In this document: piece by piece, positions 1-13,659 of the stretch
How positions within the stretch are numbered: the first letter of the stretch is position 1
Layout of the letters: each line of letters opens with the position of its first letter
NCBI GenBank assembly: GCA_030141605.1
Contig: JAQGDQ010000261.1
Location: 126,501 to 184,707 of the forward strand
DNA from: Tubiluchus corallicola
Taxonomy: Eukaryota > Priapulida > Priapulimorpha > Priapulimorphida > Tubiluchidae
DNA: 58,207 bases
Reading direction: 5' to 3'
Notes under the pieces: model-generated
Told to the model about the DNA's origin: nothing
Seen by the model: the letters and a program-made list of their open reading frames with translations, nothing else
Databases searched by the model: none
Position numbers and translations under genes: made by a program

Positions 1-319
1 TTCGGCCCAGCTATACCACCCATGCCAGTAGTTCCCTCACTGCCTGTTTCTCCTCTTGTACCATGATTACCTGGATGTCCTCTTCTGCCAGGTACTCCAC
101 CACGGCCTGGTATCCCAAGTTCTCCTTGCTGTCCTTTTTCTCCTGCATCACCTTTAGGTCCTTTATCACCACTAACACCTGAAAGACCTGGTGATCCTGC
201 TTGACCAGACACACCTGACGGTCCTTCATCACCATCTAGACCCGATGGACCAGGTGGGCCTGGCACAACTCGACCGGGAGGTCCTGGTAGACCGGGAGGT
301 CCAGGTGGACACATGCATT
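1..319 (-). CDS. COL-1: collagen-like Gly-X-Y exon (partial, runs off the left edge)
   Basis: Read on the minus strand from a clear acceptor (TTTTGCAG, AG at 321-320), the exon opens with two bases of a split codon, then C-M-C-P-P-G-P-P-G and an unbroken run of Gly-X-Y triplets to the window edge, about 105 residues. No stop codon appears in this frame. A four-residue break in the repeat (G-R-V-V-P-G) sits about 15 residues in. The COL-2 exon at 24688 has the same break, the same Cys-X-Cys start and the same splice phase, and the two align without gaps, so these are tandem paralogues about 24 kb apart. The likely product is a secreted structural or matrix collagen forming a triple helix. I found no matching upstream exons between 320 and 23900; they may be too diverged to see. 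The family (Gly-X-Y) is certain, the specific collagen type is not known. Confidence 0.88.
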
Positions 320-1279
320 CTGCAAAACAAAATATACCAAATTTCAACATGTAATATAATCTTTAGTTTCATAATAAACGGCTAAGTGATGAGCAAAACA
401 TCTCTATTTTTTAGTGACCTGAAAATAATGATATCCTCTTGAAATGTTCTGAATGCAACACCCAGTTGCAAAAGTAAAAAGATACCAGTGTGCTATAGAT
501 TAAAACAGTCACAAATAATAAATGGGGATATTTTTTGGCGCTATTACTGGGTTCTCGCCCCTAAAGGTCACTGTCAAATATGAGGATCCGAGCCCTCAGC
601 TGAAGAGGATGGCGAGAAGTCTAGAAGTCGGGTCATCTATCCGCCGTAGAAAGAAATCAGGCTAGTAACTACTGTATTACTTTACTAGAAGGAAATTTTA
701 ATAACGTAATGAGTAGGTGACATTTAGGCACCAACAAAATTTTGTACCCGATTTTTTTCATTTTCGTTTGTTAAATTTTAATGATTCACTATTTTACCTA
801 ACTCCCAACATTTTTTAAATCGCATTACTAAATTTAAAATATGCAGGGATACAAAAATTAAAGCCAGTCAGCTGACTGCAATCTTTGTCATGTGGTGCTT
901 GATAATTTTATATGTTGTTGAAATTATCCAACATGGTTCAGCATATCCTGACAAACTTGACTCCTCGAACTTTGAAGGCCCTGACAACATAAAGAATGTG
1001 GAAAATGTCTTGCTGCTCATTTTGCTGGACTACTTAATTTTTCTTTTAAGATGCGAGACAGCTCCGAAATGACTATGTCGCCTACGTATAAATTTGCTTC
1101 TAGAAAGAAAGAGCTGTTAATCAGTTACAGACTTGTTTCTTTGCTACGCAACATTAGCAAAGCGATGGGAAAAAAGTAGTTGATGCCTGGAGACCAGCAT
1201 TCTATTAGGAAACTGTCAGTTTGGTTTCTGTGCAGTATCTAGTTATAACCTCCAACAAATGATGCTGTCCTAGTACAAC
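320..1279. other. intron or spacer, nothing recognised
   Basis: AT-rich sequence immediately 5' of the COL-1 exon on the minus strand, presumably intron. The only ORF of note is 60 codons (890-1072, plus) with no recognisable motif. Confidence 0.4.
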
Positions 1280-1545
1280 TGAATTATTATAGTACTGTAC
1301 TTTAGTATCTCACTATTTCCTACGACTTGCTTAGAAAATTTGGTATATGTGGTGTATTGCATAAATAGACTGTTTATTTTTTTATTTGCTGCAAACAATT
1401 TATCTATCAGATCATAAGTCCATTTTGACTGATGTTATTTCGCGAGAACCATAGGGCTCATTGTTAGGCCCTTTATTTTTTAGCCTGTACATTTGTGATT
1501 TAATTGAATTGCTTTTTTCCGGTTCATTGGTAACAAAATAGGCCT
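1280..1545 (+). pseudogene. non-LTR retrotransposon reverse transcriptase scrap
   Basis: Short blocks of reverse transcriptase can be read on the plus strand across frameshifts and stops: a block like Y-D-L-L-R-K-F-G-I-C-G near 1320-1352, then Y-L-S-D-H-K and, at about 1449-1510, an in-frame stop followed by G-S-L-L-G-P-L-F-F-S-L-Y-I-C-D-L. The last block matches the conserved RT palm segment (PQGS-x-LGPxLF-x-x-YI-x-DL) of CR1/Jockey-type LINEs. The element is a dead fragment: at least one stop and one frameshift in under 270 bases, and no FADD motif downstream. Family assignment rests on motif recognition only. Confidence 0.6.
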
Positions 1546-2569
1546 ACATTAAAAATTTACAACAGACCAATGTTAAACATTTTAAATGCTAGTAAGTAGA
1601 CCTATATTGTGTGAGTCTATATATTGATCATATCTTTACGAGTTTAATCATGGACGGTTCTTTTGTTAAAAGACAGACCAAACCTCCTGGGAAGTTAGGC
1701 TTATTTTAATTATCGGGAAAACTTTTAGGAGGAGTAATAAAAATGTGATAAACGCTGTTAAATGTGTTAAAGTTGCGATCATTTTAAACTCCCATTCTTC
1801 CATCAGTGACGTCATTCGCCGACTGAAGAAAGCGACTTTTATAGACGAATTCCGATATTTGACAAACTTTTTGGATAAAAATTAATAACTATGACACATT
1901 TGGGCAGCAAAATCAGTTGACAAAAGTTACTGACGTGTCAAAATTGCACGTTGCCTTACTAACAAATTAATGGACGGCTGGTGACGACGAAACCGAATAT
2001 GACGTCGGTGACGACGACAACGAAATCATGTATTGCTAAATTGAGTACCTTGATAATAGCTGTCCTCCTCCTCTGGTGATGCTATATATGAAAATGTGAG
2101 CTGACAAGATACCAGCACCATTGTAAACAAATGCACATATCCATAATTCCTGGAAACAAACACTAACATCTGAAAACAGAGAAATACTTTGAAACACGCG
2201 AAGTGTATTTCACTTCCTCCTACCTCCCTCCCCGCGTGAAAATTTTTTGATAAATATTTGGTTTAAATTTCAAAGTGCTTTTTATTTACTAACATGTAAC
2301 GCCTTTATAATCCTCTATATTTACTAACAATTTTACGTTGTTGTATAACAATCGAGAGACTGTACCTACACAATTATTTATATGTATTGTTGAGTTTGCA
2401 GCCAAGAAGTCTAGGGTTCAAATCTGAATCAGCCAAACCAAGTTGCAGACAAATGTTGTAGATAAGAAAATAGATAAGAAATTTAAAAATTTAAACAGAA
2501 AATAAGATAAAAACTAGCCAGTATCTTCTCCTGCGCTTCTCATGCAGACCATAACTATGAAACAGGTTA
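1546..2569. other. spacer, nothing recognised
   Basis: AT-rich sequence without a convincing ORF or RNA gene. GGGTTCAAATC near 2412-2422 resembles a tRNA B box, but no A box or cloverleaf was found. Confidence 0.35.
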
Positions 2570-4465
2570 TTAGGTGGTAAAACGCCCCTGTCCGTCTACC
2601 GACTGAACCGACGAGGCCATTCCATAACAGCTACTTATAGCTGATATGAGCTGCTGATATGCAATGGCTTCGTAATGGATCATACCATCACAATGTAGGG
2701 GGCTCGAAAATAAATGGAATTTTGCCCACGTAACACTATGTAACGATCTGACGACTAGGGGTAGGTTGTTTGATCGAAGGTGATCGAAGGTAGTCACTGG
2801 ATAACAATTTGACTGGCCTGACCGAGTTGAAGAAAGGGGGGATCAATCATCTACCTGTCAGCTCCAGACAGTGGCAAGCTTATAGGCAGTCTACGGGGGG
2901 GCCTGTCTATTGAGCAGAGTGGTTCGGATGTGGGATGTGCAGTTTATTTTGCTTGGAGTAATCTGTTGTGATAATGCAAACGACGATGCGTAGGCAACTA
3001 ATGCACAAACAATCAATTGCATAAATATTGTAGAAATAATTATTAAGGAACAACAAAAAAATATGTAAAAAAACATTATCATTAGTCAAACACTAATTTA
3101 ACTACTTTTGAATGTGCTAAATATGGTTACCTTTTACCGTATTCACAAAATAAACAAAACCATTTAAGCCTGGGACTTACAGTATCAAGTCAATAAACTA
3201 ACAAAAAATTGGCAAATAATACACAACAGCTAAACCGAACTAAAAAGGGGTACCTATTTGCCTAACTACACGCCACCCCAAATGATGTAGTCCTCGCTAG
3301 CGCTAGGATGATCAACCGGCATTATCTCACTTAGAAAATCCACAATCGAGGTTGAACAGGCCTACTCAGTGTCTCTTAATGTCACCACAAATTTCTTGAA
3401 CAACAAGGGAGGTTAAGTCCAGCTTCCACGCAACTGCCCGCATCAGATAAGCAAATACTAAATTGTGCAACTTACAGTCTGTAGGTTGTTACCGTACTGG
3501 GGGTGCCTCGTCACCTCAAACACAGATTCGCCTCAACGTTTGTCGGTACGCCCATAGCACTTTCCAACGATACGATTACAGCAATGAGACAAAGTCCTAA
3601 TTGTCACCAAACTTCGTGGAAATCTCTACCACCAAAAACATCTGCCCACTCAGTTGTCCAATAATTTCAGACCTCATGGACAAAGTCACCATACGTTATA
3701 ACTGATTACGTGGACTAAAGTTGCTGACCTCTTTTCGATACCTGCGAGAGCAGTAGTAGACATAGGTATACGCTGGCTTCCAACAGCTATCATTACAAGC
3801 GATTAAACTGGCCCTTCCGCAGTACTTACGAACCTTGGCTAATGGCCATTATCGTTTACAGGCTATAGAAAAGATCTTTTTAATGCTAATGTTATTTTAC
3901 TTCCACATTTGAACAAAAGGTCGGATACATATTGAGATATGCACAGCATAGAAGGGCCAAAAATGTTTGTGTTTTCTTTCCAAACTCTGCAACTGGGATG
4001 ACCAACCAACTGACAGATTACTGAACAAACACCACACTCACATGATGTAAGCTACTACACTAGTCTATTTATCTGGGAAGCTGACATGCACGTTACACGC
4101 TATTGTAATTCATTACTATACATTTTGTTTTATTACAAAATTCTGTTTAATTTTGTATTGGCTGTGAGTGCAACCTTTCAAATTTCATTTACTTTTGTTT
4201 AATATGATGTGATTAATAGGAGTATTAATTCCCTGAGTCATTGAGTTCTATACAATTTTGCAGTGTCTGTTCATTGTCTGCAAATGCTGTCCTTTATATA
4301 ATGTAATGACGGCGAAACGCCATTTTCACCCCTACCTCTTTATTGTGATGGTGCGATCCATTACGAAGCCATTGCATACCAGGTATAAAACTGTTGATAT
4401 GGAATGGCCTCGTCGATCCAGCAGGTAAACGGACAGGTGTTTTAACCATCACGGCACCTATTGCG
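2570..4465. mobile_element. putative element bounded by inverted repeats of about 170 bp
   Basis: Positions about 2570-2745 reappear in reverse complement at about 4300-4460. Shared blocks include CGACGAGGCCATTCCAT and GCAATGGCTTCGTAATGGAT, and the similarity continues on both sides with small gaps. About 1.55 kb lies between the arms and has no transposase-like ORF. This could be a non-autonomous DNA transposon with long inverted termini, or two copies of one short repeat inserted in opposite directions. No target-site duplication was identified by eye. ORFs of 75 and 67 codons inside the arms are products of the repeat, not genes. Confidence 0.5.
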
Positions 4466-5940
4466 TAGACACAACCAGCATGAAGTACACAGGACAAGTT
4501 TACTGGCGATTTATCTTTACAAATCTCTGTTTGTGCTATATAGTTTCATCATCTTGGCCGGACTACTTGGCCTCCGAAATACGAGGGAACGAACAAACTA
4601 GGTAAGCCACCAATCAGACCCAGCAGGCGACACAGCATCGTTGCAATATGATTTATTAATTTTCTGCTTCATGTGACGTTACTAATGGGAATATTAATAG
4701 CCTGCGTTATAGAATTCTATTCACTTTTGCATTATTCACCAACCACCGGGATCCGTTTGCACTATTTACTATTTCAAATCACAAGCGACAAAGTACTACA
4801 GTATAAATTTATTGCAATTTGTTCACTAGTAACTTAGTACAATAACTTAAAACACACATAACAAACCACACAATCTACAAACAGAATAAAACAACGCTTG
4901 CTCGCCCATATTAATTAAAAGGGCCTCCCTGTAAGCCTAGACATTCATGTTCATGCATAGACGGCTAATTAATGCGTTAATAAAACGCCTTATGGCAAAA
5001 GAAATCAATGGGCAAATTCATTTCATGATAGGGCGCCTTAAGAAGTGCCTTAACGGCTTGTAAGGAGCGTACGGCGGATTATGGCTAACGTCTTACGTTG
5101 GCGGCAAATGGAAAATGGATCTGTGTGACAGAGCTTATTGATCAGTGTATATTCATTTATATGCGGTCTGTATGTTATTGCAAAGTCATTTTAAAACAAA
5201 AAGACCTCTGTAAATCAAAATGTAATAATCTTATTAATCACCATATTGTGGTATTTCCTAAGAAGAAATTAACAAATCTCATCTTATCCCATCTGTTTTC
5301 ATCTTACCTCACCTCACCTCACCTCTCTCACTCCACGTCATGTACCCCAACTCAGTTTGAAATCAAGTACAATTCACATTGCTAAGCATAAGTTAAATGG
5401 TATGAGCCTCCAAGCCAACCTGACACTTGTGCAGATACAGTGTCTCCTTATAGTGACTTATTTGTAATATTGAAAATGACTGAATGAGTTGTACTGTGGA
5501 CTTAAATTTTGTGTGACTTTTATGCGCGTGGTGTAATATTATTGTTTTAAACCGTATTAAACCGTAAAATTTTGGCGGAATTTGGCCCGATTACGAAAGG
5601 ACGATAAGGCAGCTTTAAGAATGCTGGATCAAGGCTTGCAGAACTTTCAATAATGTAGGCAGTAGTAAAGGTTGGACTGGACGCTAAAACACACACCCGG
5701 ACCTGGACAGCAAAAAGAAGAATCCGGGTCCTCTTTTTTCATTTTTCAGTATAGCCATTCCAAAAAATGATACGATTGGAAAAACTAACTTACTTGATTC
5801 ATCAGTAATTTTTACAACGTTATTTCAAAAAAATCAATCATCAAAGAAAAGGTCAAAATGCCCCCAAAGCATTTATAAGTAAACTAAATTTTGCCAAGCT
5901 TTAATACTAGCTTTTTCAAGATATAATCCGTTAATTCTAT
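4466..5940. other. spacer with a short CACCT-type repeat
   Basis: No gene recognised. A short run of ACCTC units lies at about 5305-5325. A 95-codon plus-strand ORF (5098-5385) runs through it and shows no domain. Confidence 0.35.
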
Positions 5941-6800
5941 AATGTTTTTACACTTTTGCTTATATTATGCACTTTTCTATTCTACACTTTACTATACACT
6001 AGTGTGGCTAATGTTTGAATACTGCGGAGTTGTATGGTCACCACACGCTACCTGTGCACCGCATAAAATTGAGTCCGTTCAGAGAAAGGCTACCAGATAC
6101 ATGACTTTGCTATTATGGGGGGCTGAAATGGCAAATTATAATGATCGTTTGAATGTTTTTTCAATGAGCCTAAAATGGCGCAGAGATTTATTCGTATTCG
6201 GGTATAAATTACTTAATAACCGTTTCTCCCATCTAGTTGACCATCACTGGACCATTTCCAGAAACTCACGGTTTTCGGACCGCCTGTTACATAATAACAA
6301 CAATCGTACATCTTGTTTATCGGCATCCCTTTTTAATCGGTTTCCGTGCTTGTGAAATGAGCTTCCTAGCGACATAAAGGAAGCAAGAACGCAAAATGCA
6401 AAGCTGCAAACTACTATATGAATAACGGATATGTTTTCACTTAGCTGCTAGTAATGCAATTAGTTATTATTTTAATGTTTTTTTACTTGCACAATAGTTT
6501 TACTCAATGGCTTGCTTACAGTTTCTACTTTTCTTAATCAATTTATTTTCAAGTGTGTTTTATACCTGATTTCAGTAGACTTTATCTTGTTTTAATGATA
6601 ATTATTTATACTCACTGATTTCCCTGTTCACTTCCAGATAGCATGGGCCAGCAGGCAACAAGCTGTTTGAGGATTAAGTTCCCTGCTGTTGGCAGGCTAG
6701 TGAATGCTTAAAATTGTTCATATGCTTTTTTGCGTTCTTTGTGTGCCTTTTTTACTTTTTTATTGTACCTTTGTACCTAAATAAATAATATAATACTAGC
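5941..6800 (+). pseudogene. CR1/Jockey-type LINE, 3' end of ORF2 plus 3' UTR
   Basis: The 137-codon ORF at 5942-6355 carries the C-terminal part of a LINE reverse transcriptase. F-E-Y-C-G-V-V-W-S-P-H, then K-I-E-S-V-Q-R-K-A-T-R-Y-M and L-F-V-F-G-Y-K-L-L-N correspond to the usual LEY-x-x-xVWxP, IExVQRxATR and xxYKIxN blocks. A stop at 6353 interrupts the frame, which then continues as N-E-L-P-S-D-I-K. Downstream, about 6640-6780 looks like a 3' UTR ending in an A/T-rich tail (AAATAAATAATATAATA). The catalytic RT motifs are missing, so this is a 5'-truncated, dead copy, as is usual for LINE insertions. Confidence 0.75.
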
Positions 6801-7960
6801 CAAGGCTCTAGCCGCTTTCTCTACAGGATGTTTGGTCAAAATTTCCAAAAAATCTGGAGTTGAGATCACAGGACAGACAAAGAAATTGATCACTATTCTT
6901 CTCTCCTAAGGAAGACAGTGAAGATCTTTATGAAACTTTGATTGAAAACTTATGGCAAACGATACACAGAATCAAGTTTTTGGCAGCAGAGCATCCTTGC
7001 GACACGGTGTGGACAAGTCGGTTATCTTTCAGGGTCGCTAGGAATCGCACTGCTCACTGAAAATTGGTGAGTAACTGTAGCAAATTAACAGTTGTTCTTT
7101 AGGTTGGTCTTCCCTCATTCGGTCAAGTCATTTAGTAGAAATACTGTTAAGAAATTATGGCATAAAATTCCTCGGTAATGTAATAGTGAAATTGTATACC
7201 CTGTACAGCTGACATCACGACTGTTTTCGAAGTTATGGAAAATTCTATATGGTAATTACAAAACCGGAAAATTGGCAGAAAAAATCTTTTCTGAATGAAT
7301 ATAATCAAGTCGGCCAAGAAATAATTAATGTTTTGCCATAGAAGGCATTTGACTGAGTTTTTGTCCACCAAACTTCTTAATTACTTAATTGAGCACTTTA
7401 ATTTATCAATGATTCAGCTACATCAGCCTAGATACCGCACTGAGCACTATTAATACAACGTCGGGATTATGGGAGTAAAATAATCTATATTATCCTTTTT
7501 GTGTTGTTGTTACAGGTTTGTGGTTTGATCAAGGCAAAATTGGTTTGATCTGTCATCTGGGTGCATGGTACCAAGTAGATACGTACTGTTGAAGTGTACA
7601 GCAGAAACTGACATTTAAACTTAAAAGTTCTCTAGCAACGGATATCGTATTACAAATAATGTCTGCATTTATATTGTCTGAACAGGGTAGAATTATTAGA
7701 GTAACTTATATTTTTGACGGCTACTGGAAGGCCTCAATTACTGCAATCAGAAAAAAACAAAAAGGTTATTTTCAATTTCATTTAGCGGCAAAAATATAGA
7801 TATAAACATAAGCGAAACGCCATTGAATATACATGTTATCAAGTTGCCAACAGTTGCTGTTGCCCAGCGGAATGGTACCCATAACAATCACATGTTCGAA
7901 ATATTGTTCTATACGTAAGCTAGCAATCTCTCTACGAACACGCGTTTTATCTAAATATAT
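6801..7960. other. spacer, nothing recognised
   Basis: No gene, RNA or repeat was recognised. ORFs are at most 74 codons in 6801-7770 and look random. Confidence 0.35.
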
Positions 7961-8060
7961 GCCCACCACATACACCAATACCACACACACCACGCCACTG
8001 TACACCACGCCACGATGATGATGACGACGACGACAATGACGACACCTACAACACCAGCAG
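7961..8060. repeat. low-complexity CA/CAC and GATGAC tract
   Basis: Cryptic simple sequence: ACCACACACACCACGCC units followed by GATGATGATGACGACGACGACAA. It produces a Cys/His/Arg-rich minus-strand ORF (7778-8125) that should not be taken as a gene. Confidence 0.7.
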
Positions 8061-8233
8061 CACAGCATCATAGCAAAACTTTGCAAAATATTTTGCACAA
8101 AGTTGAAACTTGTGCTATATAACAAAAATTCTCAGACTCATCTACCAATGGTCAATAATGCACGAACATTCTGCATAGTTTAGTTAAAAGATGTAACTCA
8201 CAAAATATAAAAATAACAGTATAGATATATACA

Positions 8234-8383
8234 TTTAATTTCGGTGGCATGGGGTTTATATATTTATACTTATATGTATAATGATATATAAGTGTGTTAA
8301 GGTTAAGATATATAAGATATATATTATATATATATATATATATGTAAGTATAAATATATAAACCCCATACCACCGAAATTAAA
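8234..8383. repeat. perfectly placed hairpin, arms of about 42 bp (MITE-like)
   Basis: The left arm (8234-8275) starts TTTAATTTCGGTGGCATGGG and continues into ATATA-rich sequence. The right arm (8342-8383) is its reverse complement with one visible mismatch (GGCATGGGG versus GGTATGGGG). The 66-base loop is TATA-rich. The structure is too long and too regular for chance, and fits a miniature inverted-repeat element or an extruded palindrome. Confidence 0.75.
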
Positions 8384-9334
8384 TAAACCACCAGCAAAGG
8401 CTCCACAAAAAAATTAGCACATATACCCGCGATGACAAACCATACCACATCCATCACCCCACACCACCCACACCATATGGAACGTTTATTATAGAACACA
8501 AAAGCTTCGCAATATTACTTTTTTCTCAAAGCTCAATTACAAAATTTATAACTCAATCTGTACAGCATGAAAAACTAAATTATCGTACTTACGACTGCAA
8601 ATTCAACCACAACATCACACAGTTATTGCAGTTACTGCTCATTAAGAATATTATTGCCAACTAACGTCATTTTCCTGTCGTTCCCGCTTTTTGTGAATCT
8701 GTTATTTGTTATTCAGCCGGGGCGAAGTTTTGCCATGGGCAAAGGTATAAATCATTTATTACGGGTTAGCGAACTTTATGAACATTCTAGCCTCGATCTG
8801 ACCGCATCTAGCTATGTCAGCCAATTGGTTATGGAATAATTTTTTAATTTCACATTCCAGTATCAGGGCTCGTATTCATGCACGCGTCGTGAATTTATGC
8901 ACTTAAGTGCATTGTCTTACGAGACCTCTTCGACAGTGTAGCTGTCTTACGTACCGTTTACACGATCCGTTTTTAAGAGTTTACAAGTATTTACAAGACA
9001 TCATACTTTACTCCATCAAACTCTGGTAATAACTATTCAGCAAAGTGTTTCAGTCAAATTATGGTATCAGTATGGTATGGAATCAGACGCGCTTTGTTGT
9101 CTGTATTGGGCTAGCTTGTGCGATTAAGATAGAAGAAATTGGAAAAGAAAGTTAGAAAAATTTTGATGAAAAAATGACCACAGTGAAGAATTGAAGGAGG
9201 AAGTAACAGCCTGATTTCAAAGATTTAAACTTTGAGATGTTTGACTATTTATTGCAAGAAGTTCAGTTTAACTAACCAAAGCCTGTATGACACACTTACA
9301 GTACTGTCGCAAATTGCTGTACCTCAAGAAGAAA
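8384..9334. other. spacer, nothing recognised
   Basis: No gene or RNA recognised; short random ORFs only. Confidence 0.35.
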
Positions 9335-11054
9335 AATATAGTACAGCGAGTCACCATGGCAACAGTCAGGAGAGTTCATAGCAAACAGCAAAATCAAATT
9401 AAAAATAGTAACTGATTGCTATGGCAATTGATACCCATGGTGACTAGTCTCTATAGTAGCCAGTCTCCTGGGCAACGATCTGCCAAATATGTGGCTTCCG
9501 ATTGGTTTCATAACACATTTTAACTCTACATTTTGCGCTGTCATTGTTCATTAAATCAAGTTATATGCTGCAAATATTATACGATTACAACGTTCTAAGG
9601 ATTTTTAGGTTGAAAGGACTTTGGTGTTTGAGTTATTCTTCATTAATTAATCAATTGAATAAAATCTTTTATTCTATTTTTATTCTTTATTGCAGAAGTA
9701 CGGCTGAATTCGGTGAAGCAACATTGCAATAATAATTGAACCTGAACGTAATGTTAGAACTCGCGGCTAACGTTGGCACTTGGGCCGTTCGATTAACCGA
9801 CTTAAATGTCATGTAAGTCATTAGAAATTGTGGTTTTACTAACCACTCAACACTAGGACACAAACAAAGTTGACAGTACGGTACTTTCCACGTTTGATAC
9901 CTATTCACGTAACACCGCTGTTTCAAATGCTATTGTAGAGGACATGCAATGCACATCTTACGCTATGCAGATTAGTTTGAAACAAAACTAGTACACAGGA
10001 CATATAGATAAAAGACAAACAGACAAAAATACTTTGATGGTTTAAAAAAGCATTAATAAAATATTATTGCTATTAAGTACACCTGAGGACAAAGTTTTTG
10101 GGAGAATTTTTGCTACAGAAAGAAGACAATCTGTGTAAAAGGATGTAGCCTAGAAAAAATGAAACAGGGAATCAAAAATGCGTTTTGCGGTTAATTCGCA
10201 TATTAGATGCTCTTAAAACCACAAGTAGTAACACGGGCAATACAGGACTATTACAGTTTCAGTATTTTACAGCACGTATTGGTTGACATACCAATTATAT
10301 ATGTAGTTAATATATTCTATTTTGCCCTCTATTGATTTATAATTTTAAAAAGTATGTCAAGAATCATAAATTTCACTTAGTTAAAAGCAAGAATACAGAA
10401 GCATGAACAGTCTGAAAACATCTTGAAAGCTAACTTGAATTTCGAATTTAGCAATTGTAGTAAAATAATGACAGCATATGTTTAACAATATACTCCTATT
10501 AAGCTTAAAAATGATGCAGTATCAAAAATTAGCTTTTCATTTAAGAAAGGCAATATGAAAAGTTAAAGATCTAATACCAGAGCATTAACATATGCAAGGC
10601 CAAACAAGTAAATTTTAATAACTAAGAAGTCAAATTAAAATTAGTTATTTAAACAGCTTTAATTAATTTGAGCCAAAGACAGTCTGGCTAATCATTCTAG
10701 CAAATTTGCAATTAAATTAGATCATAGGAACACGCACCTTAAAGAGTTCTAATTAAACAATTAATTAGAGAATCTTTCCATTTTTTGTTTTGAATCAAGG
10801 ATATCCTATATAGATGTGACGCCAAATTTTAATTCAATGAATAAGTACTTTAGAAGTTATTTGAACTCATTTGGAGTTAAAAAGTTGAAAAGTGTAAGGG
10901 GCAGTGTGATTAAATATCGCCTGAGGACTTTTCCAGTAAATGATGATAATTCTTTATGGTGTAATCCAGATATAAAACGTTGAATCAAAATGTAAATTGT
11001 GTGATTATATAGCTTTGTTGTATACAAATGACATCAATCATACTATTACACGAA

Positions 11055-11570
11055 GTAGAAAAGAGAGAGAGAGAGAGAGCAAGTACACATAAGTCTCACA
11101 AGCGTCAGCTCGTAATCCCTAGTAACTCTGCAGCGTGCTATTTTAGCTCATGACATCAGTTCTATTGAGTCTATTCTTCGAACTCTCCTTTGCTGACTTG
11201 TTAGTCAATTGTCAGCTTGGCCCTGATTGTAGATGCAGCTGAGTGCTGATCAGTTGAGTGGAAGGAACTATCAGTTGAATTTGTAACAAGGATACTGATT
11301 GGTCAAGTGAGCACAGCTAGTCAGCTGTCAGTCATTCGCACGTGCAAGTGCTGTACATCTCGCAGGATGTTTGTGAAACATGATACTACATGCACCTGAT
11401 ACTCAAACATGCTGGTACCTGTTACCTGTCTTAATCGTCATAACTGCCATTTCACGCTGATGTGTGAAATGGGTGCAGCTGGTCACTGCTGTTTTCAAGA
11501 AGTTGGTGCAGCTGGTCATTGCTGTTGCCGAGAAATGATTGGTCATTCACACTGACGCACCTGTTATTAT
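11055..11570. repeat. GA tract and GTGCAGCTGGTCA tandem motif
   Basis: A short (GA)n tract lies at about 11061-11078. Near 11472-11525 the motif GTGCAGCTGGTCA(C/T)TGCTGTT occurs twice, about 40 bases apart. Both sit in the unique centre of the long inverted-repeat structure. No coding potential is evident. Confidence 0.5.
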
Positions 11571-13659
11571 TGTTTCTATGAAGTGGGCTGCAGCGGATGT
11601 CACCAACCTCTAATACCTAACTGTTCACAAGCGTGCCTAATGTATACGCATATATAGACAGCACGGATCTAACATTAAATAACTTAATACGCTTATTAAT
11701 TACATGACACGCATAATTAATTAACATGAATTACTTCGCGTAGATTAACCCTTTCAGAGCAGTATGAGTTTTTGTGAGCGTTGAAAATATTGCTGTTTTA
11801 CTAAATAAATTTTCAGCACTTTGCTTTACTCAACGGTTGTCGTTAGTATAGAGTAAACAATAATTATTACAGTAGAGTCGTATTTACTTAAAATACGGCG
11901 TGTTCCACTATTTAACAATAGCAAATATTTACGAAAAAACCCGGTGGCAAGAGCTGAAGCTTTTAAAGCAGATCACGATCAGCGTAATATTATACAGAAG
12001 GACAAATGTGAAAAAGTCATAAAAATCTTACATGTTTGTCCGCAAGATAAAAATGTCATTCACTTTTAATAGTATTAAAAAGCTGTCAACTATGTTGCTT
12101 TTAAGTTAGCATTTCTGTTTCTGTTTTGCTTAGCCTAAGGGATAATCAGGTGTATGCTCGGTTCAGGGGTGAGCAACATATTGACAAAAGATCTTAAATC
12201 TCTGTTTAAGAGTCCTGCTTCGCTTTTGAGAGTGAAAATAATACCAAATGTCATTATAATAATTGTGTGCACATCAGTTTATTGACACCATTAATTTAAG
12301 AAACACTATAAATGTAGGTTGTTTTTCAGTTACTAAGCCAGTCACCAGGGCTACTCAATGTAAAGGGCAAGAGTAAAAGTGTAAAAACACGAGTACAAGT
12401 CCTAAAAAGATTTCTTATAACAAATTTTCTTGCGACAGGCGGTAACTATTGTTTACTAACTTTCTTCTGAAAGCAAGTGAAGTCACAATTAACATGATAA
12501 GCAGAAACAAAGCAATTAATACCTTTAATAAAATGTGTAGGCGTTTAGAAGCTTACACGGATAAACGCGCGCAGCTTCTGACCGCATAAAAGGAGCGATG
12601 AAACAAACTTATATTAAGACTGATAAAGCTGACATCCGATGAGTCTGAGACCATAACCAGTCAAAACTAGGCATATTTTTCAAATGACTGCAGGTAACAG
12701 ACGCAATAGCTATTATCACCTTCAAGAAACTTCGATAAATGGATGTATTTGGAGGAAGAACCAGCAATATACGACCACTTTTTTAAGTGTTTGGTGTTGC
12801 TCAGCCGACCATATATGAACTATAATGACGTCTAGTGTAGGTACAGGAGTCTTAGGTAAGGCCGTAGGAAATTCATGCTAATTTTTGATACTGCATCATT
12901 GTTCAGCTTAATATAAGTAGATTGCAAATCGTATGCTGTTTTAGTTAATTTGTTTTTTAATTGCAATTGTTAAATTCGAAAAGCAAGATGGCGTCCAAAA
13001 TGGCTTCCGACTGTTCAAGCTTCAGCATTCTTGCTTTTAATTAAATGAAAATTATGATTCGTCGTTTTTTTAAATTATAAATCAATAAACGGCAAAATAG
13101 AGTAAATAAATTCTACAAATATTAGTATGTCAACCGAAGAAATGCTGTAAAACAACGAAAATTTGTGTAATAGCTCTAGATTGCCCGTGTTACTACTTGT
13201 GGTTTTAAGAACATCTAATATGCGAATTAACCGCAAAACGCGTTTTTGATTCCCTGTTTCATTTTTTCTAGGCTACATCCTTTTACACAGATTGTCTTCT
13301 TTTTGTAGCAAAAATTCTTCCAGAAACTTTATCCTTAAGCATGCTTAATAAAAATGCTTTTCATCAAATAATTTTTTGTCTGTTAGTCTTTTATCTATAT
13401 GTCCTGTGTACAGTTGAATACTTTAACTTTATTTACTAAAACATGTACTTTTTAATGTACGAAATTTTAAATAAAAATAAAATAAAATAATATAAGACAG
13501 TTATCACTCATTTATATTATCACCAAGAATTATTAGTCACGCTTTATTAAATAAAAGATTAACAGTATGTCTCACTTGCAATTTCACTCAAGCTGCTATC
13601 AGCACATCCATGGTGGTCCTTAGGCCATCCATCTACCTGGTGGCCGTTTGACGACTTTT

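Noticed and set aside
2891-3082. Small secreted peptide on the minus strand (hydrophobic start at an internal ATG)
   Set aside because: Hydrophobic residues follow from AT-rich composition; no splice context, homologous copy or domain supports it.
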